Below are positions 23,779-33,025 of a stretch of DNA of 64,000 nt, piece by piece (position 1 is the first letter of the stretch; every line of letters begins with the position of its first letter). The position numbers and the translations under genes were made by a program. The notes under the pieces were generated by a model. It was not told the origin of the DNA. It saw only the letters and a program-made list of their open reading frames with translations, and made no database searches. The DNA is taken from the NCBI GenBank assembly GCA_951217055.1, contig OX578284.1, positions 31,646,187-31,710,186 of the forward strand, read 5' to 3'. This DNA comes from Gerris lacustris. Its lineage: Eukaryota > Arthropoda > Insecta > Hemiptera > Gerridae.

Positions 23779-25117
23779 TCCGCACACGGGTCGACCGAAA
23801 CTTGACTTATTTGAAATCAACTGGTTGCTCGTGACCGTCCTTTACCCGTCGGAAAGTGGTTGCTGATGGAAGTTGCAAGACAAAAAATAGCGAGAATGAA
23901 ATATTTTTCTTTTTCTTAAATTAGAGTTTTGTAATTTTGTATATTTTTACTACGTTTTTATTAGCTTGCTTTCTTGTTTGCTTGTCCGGTACAAATCTGG
24001 CAATCGATTTCTAACTAACTTTCCGAATAGCAGACATTTGAAACTTTTAGCATAGCTCAGAACACGATGACAATGCATTATTTTAATACTTTTAGCCATC
24101 TTTCAGCAGAATTTAATTGGTTTTCAGCAAATTTTGCTGTATGGAAAGTTAGTTCGGAAAACATCCGCAAGTTATTTTATTTGTTTTGCCATGTCCCATA
24201 TTTACGGAATCTTCATTTTGACGGGTCTCAAATTTGTGATAGATAAACATTGAATGACAGCAAAACAGGAAATATCGATTATATTATTTATCGATTATAT
24301 TATTTATATTATTTCAAATATATCGATGACACGCTTTAGATTTGGTGTTAGGGAGAGCCGTTGTACAAAGATTTGTTCTTTTATAGGTTTAAGATCAGCT
24401 CTCTAGATGGTTGTCATTTATGTGAAGTAAATACATTCGGAACTTTTTTTTTTTCACTAACATTATATATTATATAACAATAATATTATCAATATTACAT
24501 ACGATTCAACAGAAAATTTAAAAACGTAGTATATAAAAAGTTCTTTTTATCTTGAAATTTTTCTCTTAGTATTTTATCTTATCAGATGGTTACATTAGAC
24601 TGTTTTAAATTTTTATAATAATAAAAATTAAAGCTTACCTAATATTCTAGTTATTAATATTCTTTCTTCTGCAGTCACACATACCCGCATATTCGTGTCC
24701 TATTTTTTTCATGGAAGGAGCAACCATCCTCTTTAGACATTCTATTGAGCGCTACAAACTTGTTTTCTGTTTCATTTAATTGTTCTGATGCTACGAACAG
24801 CCTCGACCTTATATATACCCAGTATTTCCTTTGTACAGCTCTTTGTATAGTCAAGTATAGTGTATAGTCTGCGGTATTGATAATGGGTAATTGGGTCTTC
24901 TGCATCTGAACCTGAACTACTGTTTGACTTGACATATTGCCAAAACTAGCTTCGCATGAATACAGACTATGTGTTGTGAACAGAAGACACCGGTCTAATC
25001 CAAAATCTAATCCAGTGTGTGGACCTGGTTTTATTCTAATTGTAAACTGGTTGTGCGTGTGACTATTTTGAAACCGGTTTGAAAGTCGCTTTGCAAATCA
25101 GTCGGCCCGTGTGCGGA
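23779..25117. mobile_element. TIR element related to the CCGCACACGG group
   Basis: Inverted ends TCCGCACACGGGTCGAC (23779-23795) and GTCGGCCCGTGTGCGGA (25101-25117), differing at one base. It starts only about 30 bp right of the TTA-flanked element and contains R1 copy B. The minus-strand frame 24675-24935 has no recognised domain. Target duplications were not resolved. Confidence 0.6.
23945..24559 (+). repeat. R1 repeat, copy B
   Basis: Nearly identical to 4649-5261 over its full length, including the internal 'cgattatattattt' duplication, which is one unit longer here. Low divergence suggests recent spread or duplication. Confidence 0.9.
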
Positions 25118-25139
25118 GGTGGAGGGTCTATGTGCCTTT

Positions 25140-26725
25140 AATGGAGAACAATCAGGTTTTTTTACATTTAAAATAATTGGTGTAAATAATTATTGGGACT
25201 TTTCAATAAATGTAAATTCAGGTATCACTTACTAACATAATTTACTATTAGTGCTGCGTTCGTTATACTTTAATGGTCTCTGATATTGTCCAGGTTCATT
25301 TAGCGAAATCACAAAATTCTATTTCTTTTAACTTGAATATTAATATCCAATCCAACCTCCAGAATATTAATATTGTAAATTATTTTATTGATTGATTACA
25401 AAGTCTATAAAGATAATTTAAACTCGATCCTCAATCCTCACAAATAATTTGCTACAAAATATGTTACTCAATATACTAGAACTAGTAAGGGAACATGTTT
25501 CCAGTGGCGATCTATCACTCAGAGTAGTCTTGGCCCAATCACTGATTCGCTTTACCTTGGCGTTTGCGGTTGCAAGGTATAGATGTTCTATACATACATC
25601 TCAATGTATCGGCTACAAGGACATGACCAGTGTTGTGTTCATAAATCCAACGGAGGTTTTAGGGTTTCTAGTTCAACTACTGTCAACAGCAGAGACTAAT
25701 ATCCTAGGCTTCCTCGGCTTGGTATACAACAGGGCCCTACATTACTGATTAGCTCTACATCTCTTGTTCTACTCTCCTTGTCTGCCATATAGTTCTACTC
25801 TGATTACACTCTAATTATAGCACTCGTTGTAATTTATCAGTTTGGAATAAATGTGAACCTATTAACGGTTTCTTATTTGACAATAAATCTTGTTTGGCAT
25901 TATCCTTTTGCCTCTATTCATGAGAAAGCACGCTGTTAAACAATTAAATGTTGTATAATCAATTTAGGCTGTATCTCTTTAAATAGTTATGTGTCATAAA
26001 CACTGATAATATAACGATGCTAAATTTATTGCTTTAGTGTACGCATAAATATTATTAATTTGTAGAGGATAATTTCCATTATCTTTTTGCTTAACCAGCA
26101 ATTAAGTAATAGGGGTGGGAAGACGGGCCTCTAGATCGAGATAATGTGGCTGCCGAAAGAGTATTAATAACACTCACGTAAGGAAAGCCAGTTTTTTTCC
26201 TTTATTTGGTATTGGCTTTACACCATACAACCATAATTTTGAAAGTCAGTTTCATTTAACAAAAAATTTAAGTTTACAAAAATACATTGCACATGCTTTC
26301 AATAGCATGTTTATAATTTCGTTTCATTGTGCGAGTACTCTTTGCTGAGTACCGTTGTAATGTTCGTATTATATTCAGCATTCAACGTAAACAGGGAAAC
26401 TAAACTCACAAGTGATCTCCAATGTTCGATGCCTAAATTTGGGACTGATGTTACTTTTTTCTCCGGTGGGAATTTACGCCTAAGACTCAGGCCACTTTAT
26501 GTGGGCCCATTGAACAAGCCTGGGTTTTGAAACCAAACTCTTCACATTTGTTTGAAGTGTTTGATCGAAAACCATGTCCCACCTCTCGATTTATATCGAA
26601 CCGAGAGTGTCGAGCATGGTTTCCAGGCCGAAACCTGGTGACGCTACTTTCGAGCAGCTACCCATTTATTTAAACAATGCTGGATGAACAAGCGGGGGAC
26701 CCTGTCCGGGAATAAAACCCAGAGC
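25140..26725. other. No gene recognised
   Basis: An open frame of 99 codons at 25449-25748 (leucine-rich, no recognised motif) lies in a somewhat GC-richer patch and may be part of an unidentified repeat. Nothing else could be supported. Confidence 0.35.
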
Positions 26726-26730
26726 TCATT

Positions 26731-26771
26731 GGTCAGGTTGACACTCATCCAACTACTGACCACGCCCGATG
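26731..26771 (-). repeat. 5S rRNA-like fragment
   Basis: On the minus strand, CGGGCGTGGTCAGTAGTTGG followed by ATGAGTGTCAACC resembles the central promoter part of 5S rRNA, with several changes. Only about 40 bp match, so this is a pseudogene piece or the head of a 5S-derived SINE (SINE3), not a functional 5S gene. A second such piece lies at 62735-62775. Confidence 0.55.
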
Positions 26772-27006
26772 GTGCTTTACTTGACTGATTGAAAAGCTAG
26801 CGCTTTCTCCTCCAGGCTGCTTAGGCCCCCATTTTCCTTAGTTGTCCCTCCAAAGAACGTAGGAACAATGAACATCCTCTTCTGTTCATAAAAATGTAAA
26901 TATCCATATTATTTACTTATTTCTTATTCATTTCCTTTCATATATAGTCCAGTTATTTTAGTAAAAAAATATGGCTTCTGTTCCAAAATATCGGAGCTCA
27001 TTTTTT

Positions 27007-27610
27007 ACTTTCTCATATAAAGAGAAAGTATTGTGATGGCGCGAAAATTCGATTTTGAGATTTTGATGGATTTACACGTTTTGAGGTCCCCTGAGTCCAA
27101 AAAAGTGGTTTTTAAAAAATGTCTGTCCGTCGTCTGTCGTCTGTGCAGACGCCTGGAGCCTAAACTACTGAGCCGATTTTGACGAAATTTGGCATACATG
27201 TTCAGAAAAATCATACCCCGAGGTGAAATCGAGAAATGAATTTTAGCTCTAAATTTGGGGGCGCTACCCCCCAAAAACTCTGAAAAACATGAAAAAAATT
27301 TTTTTCTCGAAAACGGTTCCGACGATTTTGATTAAAAAAATTCTAAAATGTAGTCCATTTAAATACGAATCCAACGATATAAGCCGTTTTCCCGGGAAAA
27401 ATCTAGTTCCTGAGAAATTAGCTTAAAACGCGGACGGAGAGAGCCCGGGTTCGATTCCCCACCCAGAAGTTATTTTTTATAAATAATTTTAATGAAAAGT
27501 TCAATAATATTTAAATGTACATTTGAAAACTAATAAATGGAAACACTGGGCTAAGTAGTTATAAACTCGTATATGAGAAAGTTTGTCTGAGTTGTCTCGG
27601 ACCGATTTTT
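27007..27610 (+). repeat. Family B repeat, copy 1
   Basis: Starts ACTTTCTCATATAAAGAGAA and ends near 'tgtctcggaccgattttt'. It holds a GTCTGTC-rich tract, 'aaactactgagccgattttgacgaaa', TTCCCGGGAAAA and, near 27440-27465, GGGTTCGATTCCC, a perfect tRNA-type B box. The block recurs at 31166, 41917 and 45256. Short frames across it are not conserved as protein. Confidence 0.88.
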
Positions 27611-28451
27611 TCTTTTGATCACTTCATTTTGACGTTCTGAAAAACATATCCAAAATCTTCAACGAGGTCGGGGTTGCGTTTATAGATATTATTCAATGGA
27701 AAAGGTCAACAATTTCGGTTTTTTTGTGAATATCTCGCTTCCTATGGCTCTAACACCAATTATTGTAGTTATCAAAATTAAAGATAACAAAATGTCCCAC
27801 AAAAAATGGCTCATTAATTTTTTACGTACAATGGACGGTTTACGGATTATAGGGCAAAGAATGTCAATGCATATTTAGTATATCTCGCTTCCTCTGGCTC
27901 GGAAACCAATTGAGGATCAGATCAAAATTGAAGAGTATAAAATTTTACACAAGAAATGCTATGTTATTTTTTTACGTACAACGAACCACAGTGCTCCGAA
28001 GTTTCCGTTTGAGGCGGAACAATGAACAATAACTTAAGCTTTTCTAGGAGGTAGATCCATGGTGGGAACCGTTATTCTATACTTGAGTGACATTTCAAGT
28101 TGTTTTTGGACGTAGTTTGAAAATATTCGTGCTCCTAGTGTTTTAATATTTTACTAAGGTAAGTGTTACGGTGAAAATGCTGTTCTCCTTGTGCGGAAAC
28201 TTCGGAGCACTTTATTATCCAAGTGGTTTGTTGTACGTAAAAAATTTACATAACATTTCTTGTATAAACTTTTATACCTACTCTTCAATTGGTCTCCGAG
28301 CCAGAAGAAGCGAGATATTCACCAAATTTCGTAATAAGTCGTGCAAAAATAAACACTACACAAGTTATAGTAAGCTAGGTTTTTGCTATACCGTACGTTC
28401 TAACGTAAAAAATGAATGAGACCTTTTTTGATAAATTTAATATTCTTGTCT

Positions 28452-28528
28452 AATTCCCATTGGTAATAATAATTATAATTTGATTTAATTTAAAATTTAA
28501 ACTTTCCGTAGTATAAATACTACCAAAA
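28452..28528 (+). repeat. SINE tail fragment
   Basis: Contains 'aataataattataatttgattt' and the hairpin CCGTAGTATAAATACTACC, which are the tail blocks of the tRNA-derived SINE at 60967-61766. The tRNA-like head is missing. Confidence 0.6.
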
Positions 28529-28675
28529 ACTTAAAAAATGTCTTGCTTTTTTATATTCACCTTAATTTTTCTCCGAGCCATAGGATGCGAGATATTCGTA
28601 AAAATGTAACGGGGATTTGGTGAGTGGAATAAAGTGAACTGGTTAATATGTTTGATAGTTATTTATTAGTTGAAG

Positions 28676-29432
28676 CGAGCGTAGCGAGCTTCCTACATTC
28701 AACGAAATATGCTCCGTGTCTGTCTGTCTGTCAGTAACGTTCACGCGTGTGACGATAACTTGAGTAAAAGTTGACCGATTTAGTTGAAATTTGGTATACA
28801 TGATCCTCTTACTATTTCTCAGGCTAAGTTCGTTGGACATGATGATCCGTCCAAGAGTTCGCGCGCAACGCTCGCGTAAACGAGAGGTACAAAAATTAAA
28901 TTGGAATTTCAGGACGGGAAAAGATTCTATCATCATCTATTCGATGAGACGAACATTTTTTTCAAATAACATTTTTTACTAAAACCAACAGCGACACCGC
29001 TATCACTTAATAAAGATCGCTAAAACTATTAAAGCGGACCTAAACGTTTATAATAAAGAAAACAACCTTTTTACCGATATCTTACGTTCTAACGTAACGA
29101 TTTTAATAAAACTTCATATACACCATCTAATGCACAATTGAAACAGGTATGCGAAATTTCAACTTGATACAAGCAAAATTGTTTGCGTAGTGACGAGATA
29201 CATTTATAATAATTGTTTAAAAGCTACCGCGGGTGGTGAAGATTGTTATAGTCGTATAGTGTATATGTTTGTTTAGGAAGTAAAGCTTTGTACCGAGTAC
29301 CCCCACTCTTCGCCACACTACCCTTCCACTTATCTTCAACTATGACATTCATCATGATTAATAAATTTCAATATTCAGTATTTCATTGCAATACGCTCGC
29401 TTCAATGATAGAGCCACGCGATGCCTAGTATA
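28676..29432 (+). repeat. Family A repeat, best-preserved plus copy
   Basis: Starts GAAGCGAGCGTAGCGAGC and ends CGCTCGCTTCAATGATAGAGC, so its ends share a 10-bp inverted GAAGCGAGCG. The interior has a (GTCT)n tract, 'aggctaagttcgttggacat', CGCGCGCAACGCTCGCG and the 'gcgacaccgct' block. A short minus frame (28643-28936) follows the repeat and is not a gene. Confidence 0.85.
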
Positions 29433-29520
29433 TGAATGTGTGTAAGTGATTGTTGTAAGATGTGTACACCTCCAGAGCTAAGATCGGACTCCCCATGTGA
29501 CTCTATGCTAGGGCTTAGTC

Positions 29521-30105
29521 TGTTAAATTCTTGGTGGGGGAAAGCACCACTAAGAAATTCGAGCCTTTGCTAGCCTAAGGTCTTCACTGCTTTCCTAGAA
29601 TAATCTGGACTTGGCTTCCCCGTTACAGACCCCCTTCTTTGGAGAGTGAGCACCCGCGAACAGGTAGTTCCCCAAAGAAGGAAGTAGCCAAGGCAGTGTA
29701 GTGTTTTTTTGTGAATGGTTTGTGACTTTGAGCTGGAGGTGTGTATAGAATATAGAATGTCGTGGAAAGGACGAGAGACCTTATGTTGTGTCGATGTGGT
29801 GTCAGAAGTGAGATTGAAGTGGTCCTGGTATGATGGGTGATGGTAGTGTGGTGATTGGGAATTGGCCGTGGCAGTTGGTGACCAGGTTGTTGTTGAGGGA
29901 TGGTCCTGGCAGTTGGTGACCAGGCCATTGTTGAGTGGGATGGTCCTGGCAGTTGGTGACCAGGCCATTGTTGAGTGGGATGGTCCTGGCAGTTGAGTTA
30001 AATTCTTGGTGGGGGAAAGCACCACTAGACAGAAATTCGAGCCTTTGCTAGCCTAAGGTCTACACTGCTTTCCTAGAATAATCTGGACTTGGCTTCCCCG
30101 TTACA
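29521..30105 (-). mobile_element. Miniature LTR element (TRIM-like)
   Basis: Two direct repeats, 29521-29627 and 29997-30105, differ by only a few bases plus a 4-bp insertion. Read on the minus strand the repeat begins TGTAACGGGG. The purine tract AAAGAAGGGGG lies directly before the left copy, where a polypurine tract would prime plus-strand synthesis. The interior is only about 370 bp and has no gag or pol, so the element would be non-autonomous. The primer-binding site is not obvious and flanking target duplications were not found. Confidence 0.65.
29860..29997 (+). repeat. Tandem repeat, ~45-bp unit x 3
   Basis: About three copies of a unit containing GATGGTCCTGGCAGTTGGTG and 'accaggccattgttgagtgg', inside the miniature LTR element. 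The minus-strand frame 29570-30025 (151 codons) is proline/threonine/serine-rich because of it; I do not assign a function. Confidence 0.8.
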
Positions 30106-31165
30106 AAAATACGTAAAAAAGGTGCGGCGATGGATATTAAATATTCATAGAAATTCTTTGCCCTATAATCCGTAAACCGTCCATTGTACGTAAAAAAAAA
30201 TTGAGCCTTTTTTTGTGAGAAATTTTGTTATCTTTAATTTTGATAACTACAATAATTGGTGTCGGAGCCATAGGAACCGAGATATTCACAAAAAACCGAA
30301 TTTATTGACCTTTTTCCATGAATATTTATTAACGCGACCGCGATCTCGTTGCCGATTTTGAATATGCTTTTCAGAACGTCTAAATGAAGCGATAAAAGGA
30401 AAAAAAATTAGCTCTGATTTTTTTGGAACAGAAAACCTAAAATGGCTGGACTATATGGACACACCTTCTAAAAATCTTTAAATTATAAATTTATTTTAAA
30501 TAAAGGAACATTTATAATGTATTAGCGCTAGAAAAGAGCAAACAATTTTTTAATCCAAAAACGGGAAAATAAAATAAAAAAAATTCTAATCAAAGATAAA
30601 AAATTACTAATTAAATTTTTTTAATGCTGGGTTTCAACAAATGCATCTAGATAATTGGAGTTGCAGTTTATACAGTACAAAAATACATATTCCACCAAGT
30701 CAACTAATGATGTGGAAATAATTGGATTTCTAATCTCAAAACGCGTTACGCATTATTATCTATTGAATCAGAAATTATGAAAATATACTCGATTTTATGA
30801 GGGAAAAATCTTTTCAGATAACTTTCCATCACCAGCTTCATTTTCTGATCCAGCAAACATTTAGTGGAATTATGCATATTTGAGTTAACATTTTTTTTTT
30901 TTTTTTTTATATATATAAAACATTATTGAGGGTAGTGTAGTCAAGTAGTGAAGCACTCATATGCTATTACTCTACAAACAACAATATATTTAGTTCAATA
31001 ATCAAAAACGTTACCACCCTTGCGTGACATATTATTTTTTTTTATTATTTAATTCGTCTTGACATTATTTGATTTAAAAAAAATATGTATATATAAATTG
31101 TTGCTCAGATAAATTACAAACTAAAAATAAAATGTATCTTCTTCGTTTTGTTTTTGTTCCTTTTT

Positions 31166-31910
31166 ACTTTCTCATATAAAGAGAAAGTATTGTGATGGCG
31201 CGAATGATCGATTTCGAGATTTTGATGGATTTATAAGTTTTGAGGTCCCCTGAGTCCAAACAAGTGGTTTTTTATAAATTATTTACTGTCGTCTGGGCAA
31301 ACGTGTGGAGTGTGGAGCCTAAACTACTGGACTGATTTTCACGAAATTGGGCATACAAGTTCAGAAAAATCATACCGAGAAATTAATTTTAGCTCCAAAT
31401 TTAGGGGCGCTAGCCCAAAAGAACTGGAAAAAAATTATTTCTTGAAAACAGTTCCGACGATTTTGATTAACAAATTCTTAAATATCGTCTATTTAATTTA
31501 TGAATTTAACGATGTAAGCCGTTTTCCCGGGAAAAATCTAGTTCCTGAGAAAATAGCTTTAATTGCGGACGAAGGAGAGGCCTGGTTCGATTCCCCGCCG
31601 AGGAGACGTTATATTATTTGTATGATCAATTTTGTTAAAATGTTCAATAATTATTAAATGTACCTATGAAAACTCGAAAACTAATAAATGGAAAACATTG
31701 GGCTAAGTGTAGCGTTTTAATTGTTTTAGACTTAAGTTTAAGAGTAAGTAAGGCTGCTTATCAATCAAACCGAACTTCTTTATAATTTTAGATCTCAAGA
31801 CAAACTTAACACAACACTTCAACAAATCACTCTGTCACAATATGTCACATAAGTAATTCTAAACTCGTGTATGCGCAAGTTTGCCTGTGTTGCCTCGGAC
31901 CAATTTTTTT
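31166..31910 (+). repeat. Family B repeat, copy 2
   Basis: Same order of blocks as copy 1, but its internal B box is changed (TGGTTCGATTCCC) and it is interrupted by an insertion at 31709-31849. The frame 31310-31657 is not shared by the other copies. Confidence 0.85.
31709..31849. mobile_element. 141-bp insertion in family B copy
   Basis: Compared with the other family B copies, 141 extra bp starting GTAGCGTTTTAATTG and ending TATGTCACA interrupt the 'ctaagt..ttataaactcg' block. They are flanked by TAAGT on both sides (31704-31708 and 31850-31854), a likely 5-bp target duplication. No inverted ends are evident. Confidence 0.6.
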
Positions 31911-32478
31911 TAGGTGTCTGAAATTAAGGTCTATTCAAAATTCAGGTAGAATTTAAAACATTGTCTCTCTATTATTATCATCACGGGTCACCGCTGCCAG
32001 TTATTTACACTTCGATAGATTTTTTCCCCCAACTTTTTCCTTCAATATTAAAATAATACTTCTTCCATTTCGACTTACGAATACTTTATTGACATTATTT
32101 TCCTCTATTTATTATTCACAACACCCTTCAAGCAGCGGAAAATTCATTTACATAACTTTTTTGAATCTAAAATTGTATAAGAATAAATACATCTGCAGGG
32201 GGTATATTATTAAGAAAGATAGGGCAAAATATATTTTCTTTATTTATTGTACTGACTGAAGGTTATAACCATTATTTCGCCTGTACTATATTTGTAAATA
32301 GTAATGATTCTAATGTTTTTCTTTGAAAAATAAATAAATAATTCATAACACCATGAATTAAAGCGAGTTTTCGTAAAGTTAGCTTTTGTCTAATTAAAGT
32401 TTTAAAGTCAGAATATTTATTGAATTGAAGTTAATTGTATTTTGCATTTTAAAGTAAAAACTTCCTTATTATTAAATA

Positions 32479-32845
32479 CTAGCTGACCCGGTGAACTTCG
32501 TGCCGCCTAATAAACATTAATAACTTAAGAAATGTATAGCTGATACCTTTGAAAAACCGCATAAATAGTTTTAGTCCAGTAAATAAATGAAGCTCAAAAA
32601 ATGGCGAAACCTCGCAATGTTTTCATCCTTCATCAATTTGCATAAAATTAGGAATTAGGCTCATCTTACCCTTTACTTATTATGCCGATGGGCGCTGTTT
32701 ATTTTTTAGGGGTGAAAACTGCCTCTATTTGTCAAAACTTATAAAATATCATTTTAAAGCTTAAGATGGGTAAAATTTAGTTTAGATTAGTAGAATAAAA
32801 TCACCGCCCTACCTCCCCCGGGGGGCGTATAAGCTTCGGGAAATA
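32479..32845. repeat. Interspersed repeat with CTAGCTGACCCGG start
   Basis: Begins ACTAGCTGACCCGGTGAACTT and ends near CCCGGGGGGCGTATAAGCTT. This start sequence is a common interspersed motif in arthropod genomes, but I do not know its superfamily with confidence. It borders the decayed copia LTR. Confidence 0.5.
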
Positions 32846-32849
32846 GTAT

Positions 32850-33012
32850 TATCAATTAATTGTTTTATGCTTTAGAATACAATTTCAAAATATTTCTGTT
32901 AAAGATTAAACACTAATCTAGTTCAATGATATTTAATCAACTGATAAATATTTATAACTTTATACATTAATATGACTTATCTGTTTAACAACTTCAACAG
33001 CCTCCTTTAAAG
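32850..33012 (-). repeat. copia polypurine tract and start of 3' LTR
   Basis: On the minus strand, 14 bp after the pol stop codon, AAAGGAGG (polypurine tract, within 33001-33012) is followed by TGTTGAAGTTGTTAAACAG, a typical copia LTR start. The LTR seems cut off by the repeat at 32479-32845; its far end was not found. Confidence 0.65.
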
Positions 33013-33025
33013 TCTTCTAGCTGAC

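Larger units (their letters stand above)
27610..30415. mobile_element. 2.8-kb structure with ~270-bp inverted ends
   Basis: The left arm (about 27610-27880) is the reverse complement of the right arm (about 30141-30415). Matching blocks include the 'attttgacgttctgaaaa' block, 'caatttcggttttttgtgaata' and 'ttacggattatagggcaaag'. Inside, a second inverted pair (about 27885-28020 and 28185-28325) uses a related sequence with 'tctcgcttcct.tggctc'. A SINE piece, a family A copy and a small LTR element lie within. No transposase could be recognised. Confidence 0.65.

Noticed and set aside
25449..25748. 99-codon frame as a possible host gene
   Set aside because: No recognisable domain, no splice signals judged convincing and no supporting context; left as unassigned.
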